Shown piece by piece: positions 1-10,881 of a DNA stretch of 64,000 nt. Positions within the stretch are counted from its first letter, which is position 1. Each line of letters begins with the position of its first letter. The DNA lies in contig QKWP01000823.1 in assembly GCA_003550325.1 (NCBI GenBank), forward strand, positions 68,378-132,377, in the 5' to 3' direction. Made by a program: the position numbers and the translations under genes. The notes below the pieces were generated by a model that saw only the letters and a list, made by a program, of their open reading frames with translations, made no database searches and had not been told where the DNA came from. Origin of the DNA: Gigaspora rosea. Lineage: Eukaryota; Glomeromycota; Glomeromycetes; Diversisporales; Gigasporaceae.

Positions 1-287
1 TTTCATATTGGGTGTTCTGTTAGTTTTCTTGGGTGCTCTCTGTACAAGTTCGTAGTTGCCTCAGGTGTTTTGTTGCCGATTATGATATTGCTTTGATGCG
101 TTTTGGGGTGTCTTGTAGATTTACACTTGGGTACCTTGTTAGTTTTCTTGGGCATTTTAGGTGTTTTGTTACCGATTGTTGAACTTTTTTCTTTTTTTTT
201 GTTGTATTATTACTAGTGTTTCATTAGTTATTTGCTATAGGATTGTAGATTATAGATGTTAGATTCCAAATTGTAACCGATTTGTTA
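1..287. other. GT-rich degenerate intergenic sequence
   Basis: No reading frame of note. The G+T-rich wording (GGTGTTTTGTTRCCGATT, GGTACCTTGTTAGTTTTC) occurs more than once here and resembles the style of the GT-rich core of the Mutator-like element near 31000-31140, so this may be a decayed piece of a similar element. I cannot define its ends inside the window. Confidence 0.35.
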
Positions 288-1129
288 GGGAGGTGCAGTA
301 AATTACGTGATTAGGGTTTACATAGGTCCTGACCCCCCTAGTGATAGGACTATTAACCAATCAAATTTTATAATATTTAAAAAAAATTCAAAAATGTCTT
401 TAATCTGAAAATAAGTTAACCATAATCAACAAAAGTTGCTACATAGTAAAGTCTAAATTTTACTAAGCAAATCGAAAAAATCAATTAAGTAACCTTATTC
501 AGCAGATCAATATACACTTACCACAAAATTTTCATAAGCATTGGAGAATTTTTTTTATTAATTGACTTTTGATTTTTACGTTCGACAGAAAAATTAAAAA
601 TTTTTAAAAAAATATATTCGCCCCACAATTGACAAACGTTGCTACATAGTAAAGTCTATATTTTACTAAGCAAATCGAAAATAATCGATTAAGTAACCTT
701 ATTTAGCAGATCAAAATACACTTACCACAAAATTTTCATGAGTATTGGAGAATTTTTTATTAATTGACTTTTAATTTTTACGTTTGACGGAAATATTAAA
801 GTTTTTTAAAAAAATATATTTGCCCCACAATCGAATCGACAAACGTTACTACATAGTAAAGTCTAAATTTTATTAAGCAAATCGATTAAAATCGATTAAG
901 TAACCTTATTCAGCAGATCAAAATACACTTATCACAAAATTTTCATAAGTATTGGAGAACTTTTTATTAATTGACTTTTGATTTTTACGTTCGACAGAAA
1001 AATAAAATTTTTTAAAAAATATATTTGACGAACACTTCAATATCATTGGCTATTTAAATTATATATATATATAGGACGTGATAGATGGCGGACCCTCCCA
1101 GAAAATTACGTGATTTACTGCACTTCACT
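288..1129. mobile_element. TA-target MITE built of three tandem units
   Basis: The ends are inverted: GTGCAGTAAATTACGTGATT near the left end, and the reverse complement of the right end reads GTGCAGTAAATCACGTAATT. A TA flanks each side (286-287 and 1130-1131), consistent with a mariner/Tc1-type target. There is no transposase. The interior is three direct copies of a 203-207-bp unit, so it was amplified inside the element. Exact termini are uncertain by one base because the two outer ends differ in length. Confidence 0.6.
421..1020. repeat. Three tandem copies of a ~205-bp unit
   Basis: Landmark GTTGCTACATAGTAAAGTCT begins near 435, 638 and 845 (third copy GTTACT), giving periods of 203 and 207 bp. 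Each unit also carries AGTAACCTTATT.AGCAGATC and CACTTA(C/T)CACAAAATTTTCAT. Copies differ by scattered substitutions and short indels. No coding potential is seen. Confidence 0.85.
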
Positions 1130-1867
1130 TAGAGAATTATTTATAATAAATAAATAAAATAAATATATATATAAATTTTATTAAATTGCTTTATATTATT
1201 GTTATGGCAAAGTAATAATTAGGTGATCGTAATTAGTGTTGCTGGCCGTAAGTAATTATTACAGACATTTCGAATTACAACCTGGGTTGCAACCGTTAAT
1301 AACAACCAGAACCCAAAGTTGTTATATGTCATATTTGCTATAAATGCTGTATTTATTATAATAGTTGTTATAGTTGTAATTGCTATATAATAGGTTGTAA
1401 ATACCGTAATATCTATAAATGTGTAATTTTTAGTTTCGAATTACCAAATTAATAGCCAAATAAGGATATGCATCATGATATAAGTACCGGTTTTCATCTA
1501 ATGCACATGGCATTACAAAATCAATCCTTAACTCTAATTAACGCGCATATACTATAGATGCAAACTTCTGATATCACGTAGTTACGTCCTATATAAAAAA
1601 TCAGTTTATAAATAAAGCACAATTGAGACGTAACTAGTGTGACTATTATATGGGAGAGCACCATATATTTATGCTGCAATGGTTGACGTTAGAAGGTCAC
1701 ATGTAGTGTTTAGGATATCCGGTTTTAAATTAGAAGGCATAAAAAAAAATTAAAATTACATAAGCCCATATATATACTGTATAAAATAAAATAAAATAAA
1801 ATAAAAAAAAGCCGGTTTGCTGTACTCTATTTTTTTTTAATTTTTTTTCGAATTTACTGCCTATATC
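1130..1867. other. AT-rich interval without identifiable gene
   Basis: Contains GTTGTTATAGTTGTAATTGC-like low-complexity words (1330-1395), of which 5420-5600 is a reverse-complement relative, and TA-rich simple sequence (1040-1075, 1140-1200, 1780-1860). No long frame and no recognisable element ends. Confidence 0.5.
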
Positions 1868-2118
1868 CAGTGTTGTCACTTGGACATTTTTTGGACATTA
1901 TAGACATTTTTTCAAATTAAAATTACTTAAAATTTTATTAAGATAATCTATTTTAATTTTTTCACCAATAAGCTAGCACCTAAAAAAATATATAATTATA
2001 TATTTTTTTAAATTACTTTATTGATTAGTTAAACATGGGACATAGACTTGGACGATTTTGGACAATCTTGGACGTTGGACAAAAAACATAGTATGGACAT
2101 GTTCAAGTGGCAACACTG
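1868..2118. mobile_element. Short CAGTGTTG-family hAT MITE
   Basis: 251 bp. Left end CAGTGTTGTCACTTGGACA; right end is its complement (..GTGGCAACACTG). An 8-bp TSD flanks it: CCTATATC (1860-1867) and CCTATGTC (2119-2126), one mismatch. The GGACATTTTTTGGACA and AATTACTTAAAATTTTATT(A)A subterminal words recur in the larger relatives at 17049-22265 and 30323-32125. Non-autonomous. Confidence 0.9.
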
Positions 2119-2754
2119 CCTATGTCAATACAAATATCTATTTAGAATTTTGCAGTTTTAAATAATTAGATAGAATTAAAGCGATTCGATTTTTAAGAGT
2201 ATTACCCCTTGTTAGCATGAGCTTTGACTACACTATATAGTAGAGTTTCCTGAGCCTGCAGGCTTATAATGGCTAATGCTAGAAAGGTAACATAGAATGG
2301 CGATACAATTATGGAAGATATATGAAAACTTAAAGAATTATACAAATATGGAAGTGAGACAAAGGAAGAAATTATTTGTTATACTAGTGATATATATAAG
2401 TCTGCATCAGATGCTATTTCATGAAAATGCAATAGTAAAATTATCTGCATGTAACGAGATATCATAAAAGCTATTAAGTTTAATTGTTGGTACTCTGTAC
2501 TAATACATATGATAATGTAAAACTTGATATACCGTATAAGCACTAAGTAATGCATATGGGCGTTATTATTATTGGAAAACTGGAATCATATGCATGTGTT
2601 TATTTATGCTAACAAATATCGATATACCATATGTTCTACTAAATTTGTAACTTAACAGATTTGTCTTGAATTTAGTGTTATATATTCTAAAATTTCCTAT
2701 ATTCATACCAGTTGATTGACGTTTATTTTTATCGCTGTTTACAAAAAGATGTGA
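2119..2754. other. Non-coding interval
   Basis: AT-rich; the only frames are short (63 codons, minus strand 2569-2760) and look like chance. No transposon ends recognised. Confidence 0.5.
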
Positions 2755-2884
2755 CCCCATGATTTTATGATGATGCAGGAAAAATTTTAGATAGAGAATC
2801 TAATAAGAGAATTTTGATCAGATTACTGATTTCAAGTAGATTCTCTATTTAAAATTTTCCCTGCATCATCACAAAATCATGGGG
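2755..2884. repeat. 130-bp foldback (hairpin) element
   Basis: Two arms of about 47 bp, beginning CCCCATGATTTTATGATGAT and ending with the near-perfect complement ..ATCACAAAATCATGGGG, around a ~30-nt loop. A few arm mismatches. Probably a tiny foldback MITE; no target duplication is obvious because the outer bases pair directly. Confidence 0.8.
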
Positions 2885-3843
2885 ATCAATTAAAGATTGT
2901 GCTTTAACACATCTCTTAAAGTAAAACTTTTACAGATTTAGAGTTGCTAAATAATTTTTTTTAATTGTATTCAATCTTGATAACCCATTATTGCATCGTG
3001 AACAAAGTGAAAAATTAAAAGAATCTTTTAGAGTTATTGAATAATTGTAATGCAATCAAAAGAAACTTGATATTCTGTCCAAATGGGCGTGAAAATTTGT
3101 GTATACGCATATTTGACAGCTTTAGTTCGATTGTCTCTATAGGTGGTTTTGTAAGATCACATTTGCATTTTTGTGTTTGCAAATCAACTCCATAGTATAA
3201 ACACTTTCGACAATCTCTCTTTTGTATCTAGTGCATCCGTCATCAATATTAATACGATTATAAAAACAAATTAATATACATTGCAATAATTTGTTTATAT
3301 AGTGATAATGATAATGATTAGAAAAGGTATCATGCACTTATCAGTAAGAGGTGCTTAATAGTGATCCAAGTTGATACTTATAAAGTCATCTTAAGTCGGT
3401 TAGTTGACTTAACCAAACCGATTTTTACATAGTCGACTAGCCGGGTACTATCATATTATGAACTGCTATTTTGACTATTTTTTTTTTGCTCATCATTTCT
3501 TGATCAAGATATTTATAAGCAGTCAATATCAGAGGTTAGTATTTGTACAACTATTTCATTGCATTCCATTCCTGGTATTGGTGCTATGATAATTATACAT
3601 ATAAGATGGAAAAAAATCAGATTTTTTATATGATACATACTCTGTTTCTGGTACATCGTACTTATCTTTTAGTACTAGTTCTAATTTTTAAATCTCTATT
3701 TCGAATTTCATGCAATAATTACTGATTTCTAAAAATCGTAATATATATTGTTATAAAGTTCAGCTTAGAAGATCAAAAATTCTTAATAGGAATACAATTA
3801 CTTAAAACGAATAGACTCAAAATAAATTAAAATAAACGAATTT

Positions 3844-4830
3844 TTATTTTTCAACAACAATTCCTTTCCGGTAAAATTCACCAATATAATACATTCCATC
3901 AGCATGTCCCATTTCGGCAATATTCAAACGCTTTCTTTTCGTCCTCTTCAATACCACTTCCATTCTTGTAACAACATCCAACATTATTTGTTCCAAGGGC
4001 ATAACCTATCTCTGCAGCTTTTTGATAATATATGAATGCCTTATGTTTATCTACTTAGCTGCACTTATTAATTTTGTCTGATAAACAAAACGGCCGCCAT
4101 TATTACGTACTTCTCTTTCTCAACTGCCTTTATTTATTTGATTTAAGCATGAATGGCAAACATTTTCTATTTCAACTCCAATTCCAAGCTGATAACAATA
4201 TCCAACACTATTTGTTCCCATAGCATCACCTATTTCTGCAGATTTTTGAAAATAAAAAAATGCTTTATGTTCATCCTTTTCAACTCCAACTCTATATAGA
4301 TAACAATATCCAGTATCGTGTATTCCATTAATGTCTTCCATCTCAGCAAATTTTTGATAATAAATGAATGCCTTATGTTCATCCTTTTCAACTCCAACTC
4401 CATTTTCATAACATAACCCGACAGAAAATATTCCGTAAGAATCTTCCATCTCTGCTAATTTTTGATAATAATTGAATGCTTTTACGTTTATCCTTTTCAA
4501 TCCATTTTCCAAAACGATAACAACTTGCAACAATGAATTGAACTGAAGAATTAATTGGATTATCTAAACAAAAATTTATAAGATTTTCTGGATTTTGTTT
4601 CGTTTTTATTAGAAACTGTCCTAATTTATCAAGAATTGACTGTTCTGACTTGCCTTTCAATTTTTCTTTTTTATATAAATTACACAATTTCGTTTAAAAA
4701 TCATTTGAAAAATCCTGCAAATTATATTCTCTAAATACAATCAAGCACCATTGTTGGCTATTTGAGTAATATCCGATGAACACTCGATTTTTTCAACTTG
4801 CTTTACAAATAGATTATTGTGATTAGACAT
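3844..4830 (-). pseudogene. Sel1-like-repeat (SLR) protein pseudogene
   Basis: Sel1-like repeats form alpha/alpha solenoids that mediate protein-protein contacts. Glomeromycete fungi carry very large SLR families, often with unknown partners. Read from the minus strand, a plausible start lies at 4828-4830 (MSNHNNLFVKQVEK). Then come a stretch around GQFLIKTKQNPENLINFC, a KWIEKDKRKS motif and about five Sel1 units with GLCYENGVGVEKDEHKAF, GYCYLYRVGVEKDEHKAF and NNVGCCYKNGSGIEEDEKKAF, ending at a stop near 3844-3846. The longest open pieces are 137 and 93 codons in different frames, with a stop soon after the start, so several frameshifts and stops break it. It lies wholly inside a hAT-like element with an 8-bp TSD. 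The family assignment is firm; any function of this copy is not. Confidence 0.9.
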
Positions 4831-4894
4831 TTTGGCGCAAGAAGTATGGTGCACGATATAGTTGCATCAAATTTATTGTGTAGAGTTATGTATT

Positions 4895-5016
4895 ACATTG
4901 CACAACAAAATGGGTACGGGTACTAGACTCTGAAACCTGGTAGGGCCGGATAGTTGAGCCCTTGTATAGGTGGGTATTGCTAGTATCCGGTCCTAACCGG
5001 CCCTTGCGGAAGCCTA
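4895..5016. mobile_element. Right-end fragment of a TAGGCCTCC-family hAT
   Basis: Ends ..GGCCCTTGCGGAAGCCTA, matching the right terminus of the complete copy at 12944-13886 (..GGCCCATGTGGAGGCCTA), preceded by the same GGGTA-rich subterminal words. No matching left end or TSD was found nearby, so it is truncated. Confidence 0.65.
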
Positions 5017-5243
5017 CGTGAGAGCCTTTTAAAGGAAATCAGCTTTCGGTTAAAAAACTGAAATTAATAATTGACTCAAGTCGACTAAGCCAAGTCGATT
5101 TTTTATGGTCGACTTGGTTCACTAGTACTTAATTGTTACATGGCAAATAATATAAAAATTACAACGGGCATCAATAATTATCTAACCTAAAATATGTACT
5201 GATTAAGCATCTCGCACTGATAAGTGCGTGATGCCCGTCTCTA

Positions 5244-6051
5244 ATAATGATAAAAAAGTTAATTATTAAATTTTCTGATTTCCCAATTCACCATATGGGT
5301 ATATATCATAAAAATCACCTGTTCACACCTTTTTGAAAACAGCTATAAGACCCTTGCATATTATAGTGATATGCAACCGTCACATTTTTGAAAAACAGTA
5401 ACTTGTATTTATGGCTTAAATTAACCTGTTATAGTTACAACTATTACAACTATTACAACTATTTTAACAATTGCAGCTATTATACCAATTACAGCAAGTT
5501 AAAAAATTATAACCTTTTAAACAATTATAGCAAAAAATTACAACGTTGTAATAAAAGGTTGCAACCTTTCAACCTTATAAAACCTATTATGGCAGGCAAC
5601 TCTAATCGTAATGCAGATGTATTAAAATTTATTAAAATTTATTAAAATATAATATTCGAATTTATTCTTTTCTGATACTATTTTTTTTTTTATATAAACT
5701 CAGATCTGAAATTGTATAATTTATAGTAAAATTTGAACTTATATGATAATTTTGTATAAAGCTTTTAATAAAATTAAATGTATAAAGTTATATTAAAAAT
5801 TTTGAATCTGGATCTGAGCTATATCAGAGTTTTTCGGGGTCCTGGAGAGCTAGATGCATTCACCAAAACCCTGAGACCATATTATAGCTGGAGCATTAAT
5901 TGCTATTTAACAAATAAAATCTGGATCATAAACTAATCCAAGCTTTTGGTAACTATTCTGTAAATCTTGATATGAATGAATAGCGATAATTTTATAATAT
6001 TAGGATTTATAATTATAATTTTATAATTTCATAATAATTTATAAAAAAATG
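5244..6051. other. AT-rich interval with ACT/ATT triplet-like sequence
   Basis: At 5418-5475 TATTACAAC is repeated, which produces a spurious asparagine/tyrosine-rich 85-codon frame (5388-5645). Words such as GGTTGCAACC and the TTACAACTATTACAAC run match 1240-1440 in reverse complement, so the two are probably decayed copies of one repeat. No gene is supported. Confidence 0.5.
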
Positions 6052-6346
6052 TGTTTGTTACTAGTAGTGACAGTTATCAACCAATTAGATCATGTAACTT
6101 TATGATCAAAACAAACAAGTGTTAAAACTTACTATCATTAGGGTTGGAGTTAGAGCCATAGTTAAGGTTCAGGTAGAAAAGCTTAGTATATAGTAAAATT
6201 TGCAAGGAATTTTTTTTTTGTATCAAAATTTTAAGTTAGAAAGTTATTTTTTAAAAAATCCAAGTTTTTGCATTTTTCATGTTATACATAATCCTTTGAT
6301 TTAATTGGTCAATCACACTTGTAACTGTTACTGCTAGCGACAAATA
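6052..6346. mobile_element. ~295-bp MITE with CTAGYAGTRACAGTTA inverted ends
   Basis: Left TTTGTTACTAGTAGTGACAG; right end inverted TTTGTCGCTAGCAGTAACAG, followed on both sides by (G)ACCAATTA.ATCA. It has a central GGGTTGGAGTTAGAG motif and an AAGGAATTTTTTTTTT tract also seen in the MITE at 54482-54816, suggesting one superfamily. The TSD is not clear. Confidence 0.65.
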
Positions 6347-6900
6347 GATTTACCCATAATTTATAATTTTGTAAAAAATTCATAAAGAAAATAATCTTTG
6401 TTTTTCTACTAACCTTTACTATAAGTGTGCATGTTGTTTTAATTTTTGTGATTTGTTAAAGGAGAATGCACTATCAAAATAAACCTTTTGATACAATTAT
6501 AATGTAAGGCGGGTACAACTCCCTATTTCCAAGACTTATTACAACTTGTGGTAATATTAAATCTTGTAACTTGTAAATTGTAATTGCCCAAGCAAACACA
6601 AAGGAAACTGAATGCAAGAGCAAATTCCTGACTTTTCTTCCAAAGTACATTTAATAAATTGAATTAGTACTGTTTGATAATTCGATATCAATATCATTGG
6701 ACCCATAAAATTGTCCATTTTAATTAGTATAATTGTAGTTAGTTGAAGATGGAGTTCTCTTATTTTATATATAATATCAACAATTATATCATTTGTATAA
6801 AATGGACTATTTCTTTAAGAAAATTTAACCATATTAAGATATTTGTACATTTGACTTTAAAACCATGAAATGTATTACAATCTTGTATAGTTCATTAAAC
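6347..6900. other. Non-coding interval
   Basis: AT-rich with no reading frame above ~60 codons and no recognised transposon ends. It may include the 3' flank of the decayed minus-strand gene candidate that follows. Confidence 0.4.
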
Positions 6901-6929
6901 AACTAAAAATCAATTGCAGCTAGATCTCC

Positions 6930-7580
6930 AGATAATTCTTGAAAAAATTAATTATGTAATACCTTAATATTAAAAACAGTAAGCATAGGAAGAATCTATA
7001 CAATTGATATTTCCTTTACTTGATTAAGTTGAGGTAATTCAGTCATTGTTTCTTCTAAAATGAATATTATTAACCATAACTTGTATATTTTATATTAATA
7101 TTCATTACTATAATTACATACCTGGATCCATATCATTCTCTAATAAAATCTTTGTTTGCATCTACTATATCTATTACAAGAACCTTTATGATCTAATATA
7201 ATTTAAGAAAGATTCCTTAGAATAATAATTATGTCTAATATTTGCAACAGTGTCACGAAACTTTTGAGAATATCATCAGTAAGTTGACTAGCAGGTGATT
7301 CTTCATTTTCTAAAATAATTTATTAACTTACATGTCAGGCATTATTATTTTTTTCTAAAATAATTTATTACATATAAGACATTATTATTTTTTTCAAATT
7401 TTAATTTAAGATCATACTTTTATTTAGGCTGTCTTCGTTATTCATTAGTTCATCTTGATATATATTCTCTTTCTTTTATTATTAATTGTTAACTGACATT
7501 TGTGATGAGCCTGCTTCTTTTTTGATTCGCCTTCTTGATTCATTTTTTATAGCTAATTGTTCAGGTATGTAAGTTCTTTT
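6930..7580 (-). pseudogene. Possible decayed multi-exon gene of unknown family
   Basis: I do not recognise the family. On the minus strand a piece around 7570-7495 reads TYIPEQLAIKNESRRRIKKE and on to GSSQMS. A second piece at 7309-7132 reads NEESPASQLTDDILKS, then RDTVANIRHNYYSKESFLNY in a shifted frame. This is followed by a 77-bp intron-like stretch (7131-7055; donor GTATGTAA, acceptor ATTTTAG) and a third piece, ETMTELPQLNQ. The good splice signals and non-repetitive, protein-like wording argue for real coding ancestry. Stops and frame changes within the pieces argue that this copy is dead. It could equally be the tail of an unrecognised transposase. No neighbour gives functional context. 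Confidence 0.4.
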
Positions 7581-7599
7581 TGGTTTTTACATTTAATAA

Positions 7600-9010
7600 A
7601 ATAAAAAAAGCACATATAGAGTAATTAAATGATTATTAATTTTATATATACAATGACATATTTACTTATTAAAAATCAGTTTATATGTTCCATTAAAGTC
7701 AGCTATTATATTTAAAACAAGAATCATGTATCCAGGTATTTAGACATTGATCCTGATTTAGGATTCTGGTTATTGAGCCTAAAATTTGAGTCAAGGTGAA
7801 GCGGAAGCCAGGCATTTCTGAAAATTCAGTAGAGTGGTTAAAAAGCTTTCACTTCACTCCCCTCAGCTCCAGCCAATCATATATTTGTTGTACTCATCAG
7901 AACACTTGATGTTATTGCATATATTTGTTATACTGAAGAATACTTTTTCCTATTTTTTTTAATAAAACTTTAAAGCAAATTTCTGAACACTTAATTTCTC
8001 TTGGACTAATAACATTCAACTTTTTGATTTTGTTATCATTTATCTATTAATAAATTGCAATTTCGTCATCTAGATAAAGAATAATTTATGGTCGTGCTAT
8101 TATCATTCATAATAAAATTGATTAAAGTGACATTGGATTCTTGTACATTTAGTTTTATTTACTATAACATAAAGTAAATATTTGTAAATGCTTTCTTGAT
8201 AAAATTTCATCATATCACATTATTCATCTTTTTGGGAACTAACCAAAAATCAAGCATCGAGAACTGCACAGTTAATACTAGTTTGATTATTGGTGTAAAT
8301 TATAATATACATTCTTTTAAACTACCAATTTCGTATTATATTGTTAATAATTTTAATAATTACATGACGGGTGGTTACAGGAAATTGTAATTGATTAAAT
8401 GGAATTTAACCAATTCATTTTGCTATTCATGATTTCTAAAAATTTTTTTTTAATAATAATCATATCGATATATTTTTTTTAATAAAAAAAATAACATACT
8501 GCTATTGTTAAAGTCACCTATTATAACAACAAAAGCATTTATAAACACTCATCTATATACATTTACAAGTATTTAAATTTATTTTTTTGGAGACTAGTTT
8601 CTTTTTTATTAGCTTTCATGGCTGAACTATTAGTTTTTATTTTAAATTTGGCACTGTTAAAAGTTAAAAATTAAAAATTTTAATGAAAAATGCTACGTAC
8701 ACGGACGAAACGAAAACAATGATATTTTTACTTTACTTATACTAATATTGGCCAAAAAACGCTCCACAGTGCAATATCATTTCATTAATTTTACGTATAT
8801 GGGCATATTTTGCGAAAAAAGTGGCTTTTAAATAGCTTAAAATCGATATATAAGAATCAGATGTTTAAAATTACAAATACTTTATGATATATTCGAATCT
8901 TCAATAAATAGTCTGTTTGACTTCATTTTTTCTTTAAAAAATGTCAAAAAAATTTTTACCCTCCATATTTCATTGGTAATGTACATTTCTATTGTGATAT
9001 TTATTAACTG
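7600..9010. other. AT-rich interval, no supported gene
   Basis: Contains homopolymer T/A runs (8440-8480) and a short plus-strand frame (8196-8390, 64 codons) with no recognisable motif. The moderately G+C-richer patch 7790-7870 (AAGTGAAAGC / GTGAAGCGGAAGCC) may be a decayed transposon end but has no partner. Confidence 0.45.
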
Positions 9011-9280
9011 TTACTGCATCACGACGAATTTATGAAATTTAACTAAGATTCGGTTACCAAAACCAAGCATTTGTTCCCCAGATTTAATTTTAGTTACCAA
9101 ATTAACATATTAAACTATAAATGTAAACCTCGAAAAAATTTTTTAGACTTCTGATCTAGACTGTTAACGCGTCTAACCCATCTTCTCAATATTGATTATC
9201 TCAAGCCAAACTCTATTTACGCATTTAGTAGTCAAATTTTTTAAATTTTGGGGTATTTCATAAATTCGCCGCAATGGTAA
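9011..9280. mobile_element. Candidate 270-bp MITE with inverted CGAATTTATGAAAT ends
   Basis: Left TTACTGCATCACGACGAATT and right, inverted, TTTACCATTGCGGCGAATTT, both continuing TATGAAAT. It contains GTTACCAAAACC and GTTACCAAATT words. No clean TSD, hence moderate confidence. Confidence 0.5.
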
Positions 9281-9426
9281 ATTTGTCATGGTAACGAATC
9301 AATTTACACGCATTAATTGTTTTTGTTGATAAACTTTGCAGGTTTAACAACATTTACGTTTATAATGTAAACAATATTCATATAATTGCATAATAAAAGT
9401 AAGTAACATGTGTATATATTTATTCT

Positions 9427-9860
9427 GTAGGAGGTAGATTAACGATCTTCGACGGTGCTACCGGATGAGGTCGGTGCCGGGATCGGAACGAACCTTATAA
9501 GGGCAATGTAGACAACGGTAGGGTTTGAGGACTTGGTTCTAAGCCTAAGTGTAAGCCTCGGTGAATGTGTAAGTTGCTGAAATCCGGCTGGCAAATGAAA
9601 TGGGACAGGCCCATGGTCCGGTAGGAATTCCTGCAAGGGTAAAGTAGTCTAAGGCAGCCAGTTAATTGAAGAAAGCCAACCGTAAAGTCATCTTAGTATT
9701 TCAGGTTAGGAGGAACATCAATCAGAGTGTTTAAATAGGCAATTCCCGTAGTTGGGTTGTAGGTATGGCAGCTAGTGTAGAACCTTCGGGCCGACTACTT
9801 AAATTAGGCACCAATAGTGCACGCGTGGCTAGTTGTACACTCGTTAATGTAACAAATATC
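9427..9860 (+). repeat. 5'-truncated copy of a ~1-kb tRNA-headed retroposon
   Basis: Shares GATCGGAACGAACCTTATAA-type wording with 32935-32965 and, at its 3' end, GTGTAGAACCTTCGGGC.GACTAC plus GCACGCGTGGCTA with 36390-36460. These belong to one dispersed element family, whose complete copy starts with a tRNA-like head at 32426. This copy lacks the head. The G+C content is well above the surroundings, which produces the chance minus-strand frame 9439-9636. Confidence 0.7.
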
Positions 9861-10246
9861 ATTACATTCAATAAATTAAGCAGCCAATGCAGGCGCCTTA
9901 ACACAAAAAAAAAATAAAATAAAATATATATATTTTATTCTGTCACGAACTTACAATTTTTCATATTTATCAAGCCACATGCTAAATGGGCATAACAAAA
10001 GATAAACTAAGAGCCACACTATACCACTTGCATCTATTTACAATCATAAACATACTATGGCTTTTGCGAAATAATAGGCTTAGCAATGAGTTATTTTGTA
10101 AACACCTTACAGTTTTTAACAACTATTTAACAACTATTTATAATTAGCTCAAAAATTCCTTAGTTGCAGCTATAAGACGAAAAAAAATCTCCCTTTTTTA
10201 CTGCTCAAAAATTAAACTTCTTGAACAGAGTTAATTTAAATTTACA
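9861..10246. other. 5' flank of the secreted-protein gene
   Basis: AT-rich; no clear TATA or other motif can be singled out. An in-frame TAA lies 15-13 bases before the ATG at 10247, so translation cannot begin further upstream in the same frame. Confidence 0.45.
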
Positions 10247-10726
10247 ATGCTTAAATTTTTATTTTTTATTTTTTCTTTTGTGGTAGCTTTAATTGTACCA
10301 CTTATAACCTCCACTACAACTTGTCAAGATAACAATCTCGCATGTTGCGCTGAATATGCAACTAGTGCATCACGAAGTGTAACAATTTATCTAATTAACT
10401 TGAGTGATGATGATATAATTTATGATACTGCCTATCTTAATTATGGGGCATGGACTCCCGATTGTAGTGCCATTAGAATTGATTCAGTACCCAGCAGCAA
10501 TGCAGTAGCATTTTCTAGTGGATCAGATTCAACCTTTGGTGGGACTGGAGGTTTAGCTTCTTTTGAGATTGGGGGTTCATATATTACCATTACTTGGAAC
10601 AATCCCTATGTCGGAGAAAATTCGTTTTCTGTTGTTCTTTCAGACAAATATATAAATGAAACGATTAGTTATGGTCGGAATCATGTGGTTTATATTGTTA
10701 CCATCAGGTATAAATCTACTGAATGA
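10247..10726 (+). CDS. Small secreted protein, ET79/aegerolysin-like beta-sandwich (putative)
   Basis: Intact 159-residue frame, the only convincing whole gene here. Residues 1-22 (MLKFLFFIFSFVVALIVPLI) form a hydrophobic signal peptide or anchor, so the product is probably secreted. The mature part has four cysteines (C26, C33, C34, C73), potential N-glycosylation sites NLS (~51) and NET (~136), and beta-rich, Gly/Ser-rich sequence with few charges. The pattern SVTIYLINLS..., a WTP motif (69-71), FGGTGGLASFEIG (97-109) and ITWNNPYVGENSF (115-127) resembles small fungal proteins annotated as crystal protein ET79 or aegerolysin-like, single-domain folds of ~130-150 residues that may bind lipids or act on membranes. 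The family link is from memory of motif style, not a search. The ATG is the first in frame after an upstream in-frame TAA. No introns are evident. Flanking sequence is transposon debris. Substrate and role are unknown. Confidence 0.8.
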   Translation: MLKFLFFIFSFVVALIVPLITSTTTCQDNNLACCAEYATSASRSVTIYLINLSDDDIIYDTAYLNYGAWTPDCSAIRIDSVPSSNAVAFSSGSDSTFGGTGGLASFEIGGSYITITWNNPYVGENSFSVVLSDKYINETISYGRNHVVYIVTIRYKSTE

Positions 10727-10881
10727 GAAAAATATAAGTGTAAATTAATTTATCAGCTATAGAACACAGAATACAAACCGATTTTAATGATTAACTACCA
10801 TTAGAATCGGAATGATCTGTAAAATAATTCTATTTATGAAAATACTTTTTTAAATGTTTTTTTTTTTTTTTGGACACGCCA
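10727..10881. other. 3' flank of the secreted-protein gene
   Basis: AT-rich; no canonical AATAAA is seen immediately downstream of the TGA. A run of 18 T (10857-10871) precedes the next MITE. Confidence 0.4.

Larger units (their letters stand above)
3359..5124. mobile_element. TAGTGAWCC-family hAT element carrying a Sel1-repeat pseudogene
   Basis: 8-bp TSD GTGCTTAA (3351-3358) / GTACTTAA (5125-5132), one mismatch. Ends TAGTGATCCAAGTTGA (left) and, inverted, TAGTGAACCAAGTCGACC (right). Both arms are homologous to the two ends of the 573-bp copy at 20387-20959, so this is a genuine element and not two chance ends. Unlike that short copy, it contains a ~1-kb Sel1-like-repeat gene remnant on the minus strand (3844-4830) and a right-end fragment of a TAGGCCTCC-family hAT (about 4895-5016). 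The gene could have been captured by the transposon or could have landed in it later. Confidence 0.85.
3319..5243. mobile_element. TAGAGAYGGGC-family hAT element (outer)
   Basis: Exact 8-bp TSD ATAATGAT at 3311-3318 and 5244-5251. The right end read inward is TAGAGACGGGCATCACGCAC; the left end TAGAAAAGGTATCATGCAC is a diverged match, and both continue into CTTATCAGT..GAG.TGCTTAA. Without the nested element (3359-5124) it would be only ~150 bp, a typical MITE, similar in ends to the 155-bp MITE at 46146-46300. Confidence 0.85.

Noticed and set aside
5388-5645. 85-codon plus-strand frame rich in Asn and Tyr
   Set aside because: It is a translation of a TATTACAAC-type low-complexity tract with a reverse-complement relative at 1240-1440; no domain, no start context, no neighbours.
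9439-9636. 65-codon minus-strand frame
   Set aside because: Falls in a dispersed non-coding retroposon copy also present at 32.5-33.0 kb, where similar chance frames appear.
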